Source of the DNA: Glandiceps talaboti
Lineage: Eukaryota > Hemichordata > Enteropneusta > Spengelidae
Assembly (NCBI RefSeq): GCF_964340395.1
Contig: NC_135562.1
Coordinates: 3,549,634 to 3,613,633, forward strand
Direction: 5' to 3'
DNA length: 64,000 bases
Shown: positions 1-12,520 of the stretch, one piece after another
How positions within the stretch are numbered: the first letter of the stretch is position 1
How the letters are laid out: each line of letters opens with the position of its first letter
Notes under the pieces: generated by a model
Database searches by the model: none
The model's input: only the letters and a program-made list of their open reading frames with translations
What the model was told of the DNA's origin: nothing
Made by a program: the position numbers and the translations under genes

Positions 1-1085
1 TTGGAAAATGAAAAAAGGGACATGTACATATATTAGTCATTCCATGGAGATGGACTGACGCAAGAAAGACATTATCTCGCTATCCATCATTCTGAAGGTT
101 CTTTTACCGTCTGTTTATAATACTCGCTGATTGGTCCTAGTCAGGTAAAAAGGGCAAAACTGTAGGCAGGGTCACGATATTTTATTAGAGGGCGACTTTT
201 TTTCATGTATATACGAGTATTTCGTTAATGAGTTTTTCAACAATGAAAACAAAATGTTCCATGACAGGAACTGAATGAATGTAATAACAAGTACAACATC
301 TACATGACAACCTTGACTTGCATGCAGCTTTCTCAAAAGTCTGCCTGATTGGAAGATTCACTGTTTTCTCCAGGTTTCCAGGACAGAGGGGGAGCTTAGA
401 TTATTTCATTTTCTATACATTTTGTATCCTATTTTCTGAAACTCTGTGATTGGTTCAAATGACGCTAAAAAAGGGCACAAAAAGGTCAAAATGTTCTATT
501 TGATGGCAGCTTTTTTGCATATTTAACCCTCTTCAGGTCAAATTCATCTAAATTTAAAAGGTTGTGGTGGGATACAGCAGTGTTTCATTATGAGTTTTTT
601 AAAATTCAATGTGCCCAAAACTTTTGAGGACAAATTTTTAATAAATGGCATGAGAAGTTTATTGTAAACTTGACTAGCAACTTTTTTTCATCAAAATTCT
701 GTATCATTGCAAGGTTTATGCCAAATTATATATCTACTCAGTGTTTTGTCTAAGTTTCAACACAAAATAGGGAGTTATTGGGCTATGTCACAATATTTTA
801 GGGGAGGGTAAATTTTTCATGTTTATACTATTAATAAGTTTTTTCTATGTAATTTATCCAACCCAAAAAATGTTTATGACAAGGATGAAATAGGCAGGTA
901 CAAAAACTTGACTAATGGCTCAATCAAAATTCTGTATGAGATACACCCTCAAGTCCTACGACATTCCGGCAATTTTCAACTTTATGATTTTGATGAAAAG
1001 AATGAAACAAGCAAGCTGCAACATAGAACAAAGTGATTATGAACTTGATGAGTGGCTTACATGTATATGATTAAGCTGTGAGTTA
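1..1085. repeat. three degenerate copies of an about 300-bp unit
   Basis: Similar strings recur in order near 125-300, 445-690 and 750-940: GATTGGT, AAAAAGGGCAAAA, an ATATTTTATTAGAGGG-like piece, TTTTTTCATGTATAT and AATGAGTTTTT, then a CAAAATGTTC-like piece. The copies are badly diverged. No coding potential is seen. Confidence 0.4.
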
Positions 1086-1089
1086 CACT

Positions 1090-1278
1090 TCAAAGTTTTA
1101 TATTGTCTTTTTAACTTGATGTCAGTTTCCGTATCCATTATTTCTTGTGAGACTACAATTGTCGCAATTTTACTTATTTTTTTCAAATACGTAAACAAAA
1201 GTTTAAGGTTAGCAGTGAAAAACTAGGTGGGGTTGGGAAACGGAACCAAAATTTTTTTTTAGGCCTTAACAAGTGGCA
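1090..1278 (+). repeat. dispersed repeat, partner at 42932-43096
   Basis: Aligns with 42932-43096 through TTTTATATTGTCTTTTTAA.TTGATGTCA, CC.TATTTCTTG.GAGACT and GTGAAAAACTAGGTGGGG, ending GGAACCAA. In the second copy this segment forms the right half of an inverted-repeat element, so this one is probably a half copy. The stretch 1286-3224 after it holds nothing else recognisable apart from short poly-C tracts near 2742 and 2831. Confidence 0.7.
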
Positions 1279-3224
1279 TAAAATGTCAAAATTATGAATA
1301 ATTTAGCTGTGGTATACATATCATTATCAAGTCCCACCACACTTTTGCAAATTTTAATTCTTAACTTATATACATGTAGTAATGCCACAGGTTTATGAAA
1401 TACAAATAACTGACTAAGTTAGTAATCAAGATTTTCCATTCTAAAATGGTTACGAGGCAATTCCAAATATTAACTATTAGACAAAGCGTATACAATATAT
1501 TCATTAGTTTCATCGTTTTACCTGACATGAAAAGTAATGGAAAAATTATGCCTTAAAGGCGGCTATAAATTAGAAATTTCCTGACTATTTGAAGAAGTGG
1601 ACAAGAAGCCAATGAAACGCTTGAGATAATCATAAAAAGAAAGAAGCAATGGATATTTGATTTAAGACAGGTAATTACTAAATAAACTACTTTCTCAAAA
1701 CATACTTTTCAATATAACAGTGAAGGAAACCCCAAAACCTTGGCAGAAAATTACACACATAAATTGATTTTGGAAGATTAAAAATAGGTTCATTCAGCTA
1801 AGATTTGGACTCTTCAATCAACAACATAAAAGGCAAATAACAAATTAACAATGCAAAGCTGCGAGCAAATCAATGGTGCTGTATTGTGAGCAGTGTAGTG
1901 TGTATACTCGTGTGTGAAATGGATCTGGGCAGGAGAATCATTGGAGAGGGTATGCCAGTGGACTTTGTTGATTTATTCTGTTGACACAGTTCTTTGGTAT
2001 TCTTTACATTGGAAGATACAATTCAATACGTTTTGAAAGACTCTTTCACTGTGAAGAATCTTAAGATGAAACATGGACATACCACGGCTTTCTTACACAT
2101 TCACAGCCCTGCATTATACTAGCACTGTAGTGAGTGAATAAAACGTGAGTTGAGCTTTATAATTACATGTACACTTGACGTACTTGGAAAGTATAGTCAG
2201 TGTTATGCCAGCTACTAAAAGTCTTACGTTAAAGTGGCACAAACTTATAAAACCCAGTGTGTGCCAATAAACGGTCTGAAGTGATATAAACCATGTTTCC
2301 TTGTGAAATGTAAGGGTTATAGGACCACTATATTTTGATGTGTCACATGAAATTGATGTGCGTAAGTGGTGCATCAAACTGGCTTGAAGGGGACTCTGGT
2401 AATCTCAACTATCCTTCATTGAATCTCCAGATCTCTAAGGGTTAGTGATGATTTGATACTATGTTGGCATCCAGACTAGAACACTGATAGCGTGAAATCA
2501 CTGAACTCATTTAAAATCTCGAGGAAACAGTGCCACTTACAGGTACATCAATATTTACTGTAGACTTTTTAATTCTGACAGAAAGAGTACCAAATATATG
2601 CAAAGTTGAAGTTTTATTAAAGATTAACAGGTAAGTATTTTTCACTAAAAGGTGTTACTAGTACATACGAACTGGATAGTTTCTTACCAAAATAATGGTA
2701 GTAAGTATACAACTTCACATGCAACATATACTATTTCATCCCCCCCCTCCTCCAACTACATGTATATGGTTTCCTACCAAAATAATGGTAGTAGTAAATA
2801 TTCAACTTGTGCAACATATATCAGATTTCACCCCCCCCCCCTCCCCCACCCCCTACTTGAGTTCCCATATATTAGTAAAAACAATGTGGCTGTTTACAAA
2901 TCATCTATTTCAGAGAAGGATTCGGGAACACTTTTTGCAAAGCCATTTGGCAGCTGACTTTCATAGCCACTTTTGAAAAGGAGTTATTGGTACAGTCATA
3001 ACAGAACATTATCTCTATTCTGCAATAATACACTATAAACAGAATACTTCAAAAGTTTGATGTGAAAGATTAGATGGTGTTTACATTTTCAAAACACACC
3101 ATCCTGCTGGCTCAGAAGTGATATGACATATATGTTAGTTTATTATTGCTAACACATTGAGTTTCAGGCGTCTCTACTTTCAAGATTTCTTGTTCTAGAT
3201 ACATGTATCACACATCATTATAAG

Positions 3225-3389
3225 CAGTGTGCCCTCTAAGCCAATTTGACAGGCCACTGACACACACAATATCTAGTGATGCACCAAAATTTGATGTTCC
3301 CCTATTTCTTTCTATGTGGTGACTCACAAGAAATGCCAGTTTTCTCAGTTTGACCCACAACAACAAAAATTTGGCATTAGACGGCACTG
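3225..3389 (+). mobile_element. hAT-type MITE, copy 1
   Basis: A 165-bp element starting CAGTGTGCCCTCTAAGCC and ending with the imperfect inverse TTTGGCATTAGACGGCACTG. It is flanked by ATTATAAG (3217-3224) and ATGATAAG (3390-3397), an 8-bp target duplication with one mismatch. CAGTG ends and 8-bp duplications are characteristic of the hAT superfamily. It is non-coding and shares its interior (GTGACTCACAAGAAAT and AAATTTG.TGTTCCCCTAT) with the copies at 22194 and 37564. Confidence 0.85.
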
Positions 3390-3849
3390 ATGATAAGTTC
3401 TGTGCAACAAATTCATATAAATAGGATTTCTAATTTTTGGTATTTTTAACAATTTAGTGAATAGATTGTGGTTTTCTGATCAAAAAATGATACTCTAGTT
3501 ACACCAGTACAGTTTTAACATGCATGGTGACAGATTCAAAAACAAAAAGTTTTTGCTCAAGATTTAAAACTTGTTACTACACCATCTACAGATAATATTG
3601 ACCATTAATTAAGAGATATACATTCTCGCAAAATAGAGCTGTTATTTCTGCTTCACTTCGACCAGCTCGTTAAGAACGGTACCGTAAAACGGCCGTGGTT
3701 TGCAATGATGGGGGATACATGTACAATGTATTTTTACAAGTAATTGACCAATTTTTAGTGAATACATGTTTGTATGTCTTTGGTTATTTGCTGAAATAAA
3801 TGTCCAAATTGCAGTTAGTGCAGGTTTACGTTTAGCTGTTGAAAGTACA

Positions 3850-4345
3850 TTGAACTTTTACTAGTAACTGTTCAACCTATGTGAATTAAGTAGTTAATTA
3901 CAGTACTTTTCCCCAAACCGAGTCAAATCTATTTAATGAACTATCAAGATCACTGAGCCTGATCACAAGGTTTCATGTTGTTGAGATCAACACCATAAAG
4001 ATAACACACAAACATCACTTACACACTGTGGGCTCTGTATTTAGTACAATGATATCAACAGTAACACTAACAGCATGCATACTACTTTAACAAATTCTAC
4101 CAACTTTCACTGGCTTCTGACCATGGATTTTGTTTGAACTTCAACAGATTATACCTTGTGTTGTAGTTACTGTTTATATACAGAGACCACACAGTGTAAG
4201 TGATATTTGTGTGTAATCTTTATGGTGTCTATCTGAACATGAAACCTTGTGATCAGACTCACTGATCTTGATAGTTCATTTAACAGCTTTGACTTGCTTT
4301 GGGGGAAAGCACTGTAAATAACATTGAACTGTTTCTAGTACAGTC
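3850..4345. mobile_element. long fold-back (inverted repeat) element
   Basis: The left arm (about 3850-4075) and right arm (about 4150-4345) are reverse complements over roughly 170-210 bp. Matching blocks include AATGAACTATCAAGATCA, CTGATCACAAGGTTTCATGT and CACCATAAAGAT.ACACACAAA, then ATCACTTACAC. The spacer is only about 80 bp, so the transcript of either strand would fold into one long hairpin. There is no open reading frame. The superfamily is not assigned; clear target duplications were not found. Confidence 0.8.
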
Positions 4346-4969
4346 TGAACGGTTCAGTCGTTGGGTCAGATTATATAATCACAATCCTGTATCATATGAT
4401 ATACATGTAAGTGGAAGAAATGTCTGAATCTTTCAGACTATTTCTAGTAATGGTTTTGATGAATTTGAAAAAAAAAAAACCCTCAAAACCCCCCAAAACA
4501 ATAATAACTACATGTATACTGGGAGTACTTACATGTCTAGAGTTTCACTTCTCCACTGATTTTTATCTTTAACATCCGCTTGAAACACCTAAAACACCCA
4601 TCATGTTTTATTCAGTGACTGATAACATTAAGTACATCAGATATTGAGGCAATCACCAACTTAAGTGAGATAATTGATTTACAAATTACATACACTTGGC
4701 ATGTTTTCTACTAATAATTGATAAATTTACACATTGACGTAAGTGATTCCAAAGTCCATGTCATTAGTTTATAATTTATTTTTGGTTTGCAAGGGGATTT
4801 TATTGTGTGTTTTTTTTCAACTACATGTAGTTGTCGCACAGCCATTGATTTATGTGAAGTACAATGTGTACCAAATATGCCATTATATTTCATAAATTAA
4901 CATGTAAACATAAATGAATGAAATTAATCTTTGTCGTTGTTTCATATTGATATTGTTAGTAAGTGATTA

Positions 4970-5360
4970 TAAGTTTATTGCAAATATGCTAAGGCCTTAG
5001 CCCATCGCACAACAAAATATACAAAACAAGATACAGAGAGTGAAAGAGTTACAGAGTGGCTACGAATTCTTGACGGCATTTAAAAGACTTATGTATAAAT
5101 AGTGCTAGTTTAAATTGAACAGTATCATTCTTACAAGACAGTAAGAAAAAACATTTCTCTCTAGTTGGAAAGTTACTATATTTATCGGGAATGAGTGCAT
5201 GTCTAAATATGTCATATAAAGGGCAAAATAAGAGAAAATGACACTCATCTTCAACAATATACACACCACGCCCTTCACAGTATGGGCAAAATCTAAGTAA
5301 ATTGTAAATGTACAAGATATCTATATGGTGTTTTAAGTAAACCTGATATAAAAGATATCA
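4970..5360 (-). pseudogene. non-LTR retrotransposon 3' end remnant (post-RT cysteine/histidine region)
   Basis: The minus strand has an open stretch at about 5049-5354 containing RFCPYCEGRG, then VEDECHFLLFCPLYDIFRHAL. The CPxC...VEDExHFLLxCPxY...R pattern is the C-terminal region that follows the reverse transcriptase domain in many LINE-type elements. Only about 100 codons survive; an in-frame stop lies just upstream and no RT catalytic motif is visible. Downstream on the same strand (4970-5040) there is a short 3' UTR-like tail reading GGGCTAAGGCCTTAGCATAT, then TTGCAATAAA, typical of a LINE 3' end. It is a 5'-truncated dead copy. The clade is not assigned. Confidence 0.75.
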
Positions 5361-5884
5361 GTAGCTGCAATTTTGTCAGGGTTGTTGATTAATTACACTT
5401 GAAATGTTGGGCTCAGATAATAATTGGTAAATCTTAGGTGTTGTTAATGTAAACACGATGTAAAAGATATTGTCGGTTTCTTTCATTACATGTATTACAT
5501 CCTAATTTTATTGTTTATTCTTCAACTAGTTACAAATAAATCATTTGTTATCTGGTGTACATCACTTCCTGCATACAATCAATAGCTAGTTTATAGGTAA
5601 TAGTAATCCCTTGTGTAAATACATACTATGAGATCGGTCCCCAACTTTGGAAATATAGCAACGCTAAAAAAAATTCCTTTCCTGTTGCTAAGCTGTTCTC
5701 AGCCTGATGTTATCAGAAGGCTAGCCCGATGTACACTACATGTACATGTTGCATGTAACAATTTTGATAAACTTCTAGGTTTGATAGTTGCTACTCTAGA
5801 CAATGAACTATTTCAGCTACAATTTCTGTTGATTTCCATTTGTCTACAGCACCTTACACGAATCTGGTAGTTTCAACAGAGTGT

Positions 5885-6454
5885 TTAGTCATCTACCCCG
5901 GGACTACTGTTAATTTGGTAGTCCAGATACAATGCTTAGTAGTCTCTGTACCCTGGACTACTGCTTATTTGGTAGTCTAGATACAATGTTTAGTAATCTC
6001 TGTACCCTGGACTACTGCTAATTTGGTAGTCTAGATACAATGTTTAGTGGTCTCTGTACCCTGGACTACTGCTTATTTGGTAGTCTAGATACAATGTTCA
6101 GTAGTCTATGCACCTTGGACTACTGCTAATTTGGTAGTCCAGATACAATGCTTAGTGGTCTCTGTACCCTGGACTACTGCTAATTTAGTAGTCTAGATAC
6201 AATGTTTAGTAGTGTATGTACCCTGGACTACTGCTAATTTGGTAGTCTAGATAAAATATTTAGTAGTCTATGTGTCCTGGACTACTGCTAATTTGATAGT
6301 CTAGATACAATATTTAGTAGTCTATGTGTCCTGGACTACTGCTAATTTGGAAGTCTAGATAGAATATTTAGTAGTCTATGTGTCCTGGACTACTGCTAAT
6401 TTGGTAGTCTAGATACAATGTTTAGTAGTCTATGTGTCCTGGACTACTGCTAGT
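5885..6454 (+). repeat. 54-bp minisatellite, about 10 copies
   Basis: Unit CTGGACTACTGCTAATTTGG followed by TAGTCTAGATACAATGTTTA and a variable CTATG/CTCTG piece. CTGGA starts at 5953, 6007 and 6061, giving a 54-bp period. The unit is homologous to the right part of a dispersed element present once at 6455-6611, 41870-42012 and 50518-50641, so the array looks like a local amplification of that element. Confidence 0.9.
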
Positions 6455-6611
6455 CAGAGTTAACCACGTGAACTATGACAGCTACAATTTGCTACTGATT
6501 TCCACAGGTCCAAGTTCTAAGAGACTACCAATACCACCATGTCACTTTGGTAGTCTAGACACAATGTTTAGAAGTCTATATGCAATCGACTATTGCTGAC
6601 TTTGAGCTCTG
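6455..6611 (+). mobile_element. small dispersed element (GCTACAATTT family), copy adjoining the 54-bp array
   Basis: Contains CAGCTACAATTTGCTACTGA, TTTCCACAGGTCC and GGTAGTCTAGACACAATG, and ends CTTTGAGCTCTG. The right end, read inward, is CAGAGCTCAAAG, comparable with CAGGGCTTGAAT (42012) and CAGTGCTTGAAA (50641). A partial left half lies at 5800-5880. It is non-coding. It may be a hAT-like MITE by its CAG-rich ends, but no 8-bp duplication was found. Confidence 0.65.
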
Positions 6612-7599
6612 AGGGTGATGTACATATAGGGCTGAAGTAGGCAGTCACCCATCTAGTTGCTAACAATAATATAACATACATATGGTTGAGGTGTAAAGTG
6701 TCACTGCTGTCTTAGCACCGAACTACCTGTACATGTACATGTAGATTATAATGGGCAGATCAAGGCTTCATGCAGCTGTACTGTACAGTTAGCTGAAAAG
6801 TGTTCATTGATACTATAATTGTACATGTGCATGGGGCAAAGATTGGAAAGGCTCCCTGGTAAAAAAAAAATGGGTTCAAACCTTGTGAAAGGTTTCCGCA
6901 CTATTCTTTGGAACCCAGTAAAATCCTGGTGAACAGAGACAAATGTACCTACTTACCGCTGATTAAAGTTTCATCTATAGTAAAAGCTCAACACTGAAGA
7001 TCGTTCAAAGCCTGAACTGCGACTTCCCACATCTAAATGTACTTAATATTCGTATCATGCGACTATAAATGCACAAATCAAACGTTTAACAGAAGCATGC
7101 ATATCAATGATGTCGTCTGCAACACTCTTCACATCATTACTGGCTGATGTCCAAAAATGACAAAGCTTGGAACTGTCAATTGATTTTCTTCTTATCGGTT
7201 GTGGGGAAATTGCCACTTCAATTTGTTACAATGAATTTGTTACTTTCAGCTCCTTTTATTTAGTCATGAGAAAAAATTTACTCATGTGACTATACTCTCA
7301 ATTAGCGTACAATACGAGCGTTGATTATCCGGAGAAAAGAATACACTCTTTTGACTTGCTGTTCACACGAGGAACGATGAAGCGCCATTGACCAATCTCA
7401 GTTCACTGAATGTCTGAGTGGCCTGGACTCCTTGCTACACTGAACATTATTATTTCCTGTAATCAGTACGACAAGTACCGGGGTAGTAGTATACGACAAA
7501 CTGGAAATCCATGTTCTCAACGTTGGGTGATGCATTATATGAGCATACAGATTGATTTTTGCTATGGTTTCAGAACCCAAGCAACACATTATATAGGAA

Positions 7600-8112
7600 A
7601 TGGAGTCAAATTTCCTTATAGTTGCTATGCATTACACACTAATTTTAGTCGGGGACCCCAGTCCAATGATTGGGGAATTACATGTAAGATACTACTACCT
7701 ACATGTACATGAAGTTTTTGATGCATGTAACTGCCATAACTTTGAAGAATTTGGTGTGTATTACACAGTAATTTTGATAGGAACCCGGTCCAATGATTGA
7801 GGAAGGCCATACTACATGACATGTACGTAACTGCCATAACCTTGAAGAATTTGGTGTGTATTACACAGTAATTTTGATAGGAACCCAGTCAAATGATTGA
7901 GGAAGGCCATACTACATGTATGTAACTGTCATAACCTTGAAGAATTTGGTGTGTATTACACAGTAATTTTGATAGGAACCCGGTCCGATGATTGAGGAAG
8001 GCCATACTACATGTACATGACTGCCATAACCTTGAAGAATTTGGTGTGTATTACACAGTAATTTTGATAGGAACCCCGGTCCAATGATTGAGGAAGGACA
8101 TACTACATGTAC
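7600..8112 (+). repeat. 95- to 101-bp tandem repeat, about 4-5 copies
   Basis: CATAAC at 7735, 7836, 7930 and 8025 marks the unit, which carries TTGAAGAATTTGGTGTGTAT, TACACAGTAATTTTGATAGG and AACCCGGTCCAATGATTGAG. A more diverged unit precedes it (7600-7735). The following stretch to 10420 is AT-rich with only a CATA microsatellite (9276-9299). Confidence 0.85.
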
Positions 8113-10420
8113 GTTATATTTGTCAGCTCAGGATGCTAATTACACACTGTTTTTGTCATTTTAGCAGTTGGGGTTCACTGATTGGATGAACAATTTTTTA
8201 TGCTGATTGAGGGACTTTGACTTGACGTGGTTTAGTTAGAAACAATGTTCGCATCCAGCCTACACACAACTTGACTCTAGTATAAAACAAAATAAAAGCT
8301 GAATGTCTAAGATATAAACTCAATTTTTACGACAATTTTCATTTTTTTTCATTTTCTTAATTTTTACAAGTTTCTCATAAATTGACAAAAAAATATTACA
8401 TAATTATGTATCAAAAAAATTTAACATTAATGTTGTACTTAGTATACATATATACATGTATCAATCAAACCTTTGTCAGAGTCTTGGGATACATCGGTAC
8501 ATGTTAACAAAACGATTCATTCATTCACTATGCTGTGTAGCACATGATCTATAATCTACATGCCTAATAAATAGTCTTAATGGTGGTCAAATTTAACTCC
8601 CTAGATGACCATCTCTCTTCCTAATTGCAGTGTCCAAAGATGAGAACAAATTTGTAATTACGCATACATGTGTTCATGGAGTTACAAATATGCTACATTT
8701 TGTACATCCAAATCTCACTGGATGAATAAAAGTTTACTTCAAATCAATATAAATCACACACTACATGTACATGTGATCAATTGATACTACCCACATACAT
8801 ACGTAGATATTACACAGTTTTCATTCTGGATGTACAACCTGGAAACAATACCATGTACACGTACAAGATATAGGACAAAATATTGGCCAAGTGTAGTTTC
8901 ATTATTATAGCACCCTAATCCTGCCACAGCCATTATCATTCACAAGAACTTGACCTCAAGAAACCTTTCCTTTTCTATGGGTTGACCACAACACTTGCGC
9001 TAATGTGGCAACTAACACCTCATCAACATGTTATCTCACAACTGTAAGGGTCAACGCCTGCCTCAGCCCAACCAGATTGGTGTTAGCACTGGGCTGACAT
9101 CAGGAAAGCTAATCAGAAAAGGTTTCTTGAACTGTACACTACTGTACCAGTACTACAGAATGAGCAATGAGGACTTCAGGGCAATTTTACCTACATGTCA
9201 ATGTACAAGTAATTACAATCTCAGAATCCTGTAATAAATGGCTAAACATAATCCGTATCAAAGTTGCCTACCATACATACATACATACATACATACATGC
9301 ATCTGTCTCCATATGCTACATACTGTAGTGTTCTGCTGCTTAGGAAGTGTGCTGCATGTTGTTACATGTGTCCTGCAATGTAGTAAACGTGCTGCTTGGA
9401 TAGCGACACCATGATGGAGTAAACCCACGGTTGTATGGCGCTCTGAAGCACTAGAATAGAATGCTGAGTGCATTTAAAACTCAAATTGACGACAGCATGG
9501 ATTCTGAACACCATGTATTCTATGCAACATATGAATACTAATGATACTCCTTCAGTTATGGATACTCCATACAAATGCAGATTTTTTTGGGGGGGAGGCA
9601 GAGAAAGACTGAAAACCACAATGGGATATTTTGTATGCAATGAAAACCACAGCAAGCAGACAGCTTATTTAGCATTGACATGATTGCAATTCTCTAGTTG
9701 ATCTCAATTGTAAAGTTTGGAATTGTCTGAAAGGCATGAAATGGGTGTGGTTTACATACATCTAGCCTACCATTGAAGAGAAAAACTCACACACACTGAC
9801 AAACTATGTCAGCAGGACACCTTTTCATTTTTATATTCCAATAACAAATATTTAGGTCAACACGTATGTCTAAATAGGACAAAAATATTTCATTTATTTT
9901 AAAACAAGGTTTTAACATATTTTCTGGTTAAAAATCAGAATCTGTTTGAATCATTCACATGACAATATTTTACATTTTTGACGAACAATTTTAACACATT
10001 TTACCTAATTATTAGAGCACACATTCAAAACATGTAGGGTATATAAATCTCAATTTCTACATATTATGAAATTCAACACGATACATTTTTGGCCAAACAA
10101 TATTCCAACTGTTTATCTACATATTCAGAGCTCACATCCATCAAACTGTGACAGGATGGGTTGTATCATCTCCCTTGCACATCTGGATAATGCAGCAATT
10201 TTTTATGAACAGTTTTCAAACTTTTTTTGGTTTGGGTAATTATTTTTACTCAAATCTGTTAGAGCTCAGATTCATCAAATGCTGGATTATTCAAATTTCT
10301 TAAGTCATAAATACAATCTGTACATCTGGTATTGAAATCAGCTGCAAATGTAGAATTGTACAAATATGTAAAAAATGTACCTTCTACATGCATATGAGAT
10401 GTTTTCATGAAAATATGATG

Positions 10421-10590
10421 GTAATGAAAATTTCTACTCAGAGCCAAAAATTTCTTGGAAGCAAATCCCCAAAGTTTCGCTGACAACTCATCAGCATCAT
10501 TAGGAGTGTACTAAGAGATGAGATGTCAGCGATAACTTGGGATTCTCGTCCACGAAATATTTTGACTCTGTAAATAGAAATTTTCATTAC
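10421..10590. mobile_element. 170-bp palindromic hairpin element
   Basis: The whole segment is close to a perfect fold-back. The left arm begins GTAATGAAAATTTCTACTCA and runs through CCAAAGTTTCGCTGACAACT; the right arm read in reverse complement begins GTAATGAAAATTTCTATTTA and runs through CCCAAGTTATCGCTGACAT. The loop is about 25 nt around 10493-10517. A related non-palindromic copy of one half lies at 28543-28632. It has no coding capacity. Confidence 0.8.
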
Positions 10591-10634
10591 AACACTGAAA
10601 GTACATGTACATGCATGAACCCAATGTCCATAAA

Positions 10635-10654
10635 CATTCATTCATTCATTCATT
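10635..10654 (+). repeat. (ATTC)n microsatellite
   Basis: Five tandem ATTC units. The following 11.5 kb-free stretch (10660-11520) is AT-rich with nothing recognised. Confidence 0.8.
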
Positions 10655-11526
10655 AAATTGATAGTTTTCTTAAAATTAAAAAATACTGGTGTTGATGTTG
10701 ACTCCCACAGTACCTTGAACTTGATGTTGTGTTTCCAATGACAACACAAATAATATATTTCTTACCAAAAGCAAGATGTGCTTAAAATAGAAGAGAGTAG
10801 AACTGATGATGCGGCAACATAAAAACATAATAAGAAGTGCAAATACAGAGCAAAACGATAAGCTAGCGGGAAGTATATCACAGAAGCAATATGTACGTAT
10901 TGTATAGATTTAACAAAAGACTTCAGAAGAGGCCGACTGATTGCTAAATGCCATCCCTATGGGCTGTTTTCCTATCGTCACAGATAAAAATCAACTGACG
11001 CCAAGACTGTTACAATTCTTATTTGTGGTAAAAACCGTTCGATACATTTTATTCTTCTGTGGTAGATATTGATACTCCGAAACATATTAGCTTTTTAAGT
11101 ACCACTTCATACACTTACGTGAAATAATTACGAAAAAATAACATTATCTTTGAAAAGATCAATTCTGTGACGTAATTCTGACGTAAATGAAAACTTCAAA
11201 CAATTAAATTTACTGGGTCAAAGACTAAAATATCACTCCTGTACATTATATCCCAAACAAATGCTTACAATATCATTCTAATAACACTGCTAATCTCACT
11301 TTTCTACACACTGCACCCATTAATATTTGATTACAATTGCTTTATTTACAAAAGGTATAATTCCTCCTCAGGTTTACAAAGTTGAAGAAATCAAAGAAAA
11401 AAAATTGTCACCGTATTTTTATTCTGTAAATACAATTTCTAAAGATAGATGTATTTAGGACATTCCAATTTCTTTTTTGATAGATGAAAGATTATCAGCG
11501 ATGAAAATCTCACAGTCCAAAGGCTT

Positions 11527-11892
11527 ATTACAACAGTTCCCAACAAAAATTACAGATTACTGTAAAGGAAGTGATTACAACTTACCTTGTTTTCTCTCCT
11601 CTGTCACCATATAGTTCACCAGGATTCCCGACAAAAATTACTGTTTACTGCAAAGGAAACAATTAAATTGTTACACAATTTTCTCTCCTCTGTTACGTGG
11701 GATTCTATGTTTATCAGGGTTCCTAACAAAAATTACCTTTGAATGCAAAGGAAACAATTAAATTTTGACAACATTTTCTATCCTCTGTTACCTGGGATTC
11801 TGTGTTTATCAGGGTTCCCAACAACAAAAATTACCTTTGAATGCAAAGGAAACAATTAAATTTTGACAACATTGTGTCTCCTCTGTTACCTA
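11527..11892 (+). repeat. about 105-bp tandem repeat, 3-4 copies
   Basis: The repeated order is CCAACAAAAATTAC, then TGCAAAGGAAACAATTAAAT, then TTTTCTCTCCTCTGTTACC and ATCAGGGTTCC. The last two units are nearly identical and the first is diverged. Related single or paired units occur at 39150-39400 and, inverted, at 41280-41400 and 52310-52560. Confidence 0.8.
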
Positions 11893-12399
11893 TGTGTCTT
11901 AATTCAAAACACAAAATCTACATGACTGAACAGGAAATACAGCAAATTATACCACATTTTTTTTCTTTCGGCTACCGCGGTATTTAAATCCTCAGAGACA
12001 GGTACCTGTACAACATTTGCAAAGAAAGCCGGTTTGAGTCGATCACAATTATGAATCTCTTATAGTCTATCAGTTATGAATAGCCAAAGGTTGCAGAAAT
12101 TATCCTTCCAATTTTCAGATTTTTTTGAGGAAAGCTCAGCGACTGCTCTGTCCTAATTGCACAACATTGCCTGGAGAAAATCGCTAATAGCTCGTTTTCT
12201 TCTCTTTTCGTCTTACAAGTCACAATAAAAGACTTATCATGTCCAAATTTACAAAATTAGACTGACTGAAAAATTTATCCTGTTCAACTTTATGAAAGTT
12301 GTCAAGGCTGATTGTCAGATATTAACCTTTTTCTCTTTATTTGAAAACATTAACGATCACAAGAAGATGAATGCAATCAACTCTCTGAGATTCTGGCCT

Positions 12400-12520
12400 T
12401 TGACCCCATCTTGATCACCTTGGTAACCCCCACAGCCATCATTCTTGGTTGCTGATAGCATGACCTCTGACCTCATCTAATCACCTTGGTAACCCACAGC
12501 AATCATTTCTCAGTTGTTGG
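12400..12520 (+). repeat. two direct copies of an about 65-bp unit
   Basis: TTTGACCCCATCTTGATCAC, CTTGGTAACCCCCACAGCCA and TCATTCTTGGTTGCTG are repeated as TCTGACCTCATCTAATCACC, TTGGTAACCCACAGCAATCA and TTTCTCAGTTGTTG. It is non-coding. Confidence 0.6.

Noticed and set aside
6868-6882. tRNA B-box-like GGTTCAAACC
   Set aside because: No A box or cloverleaf can be drawn around it.
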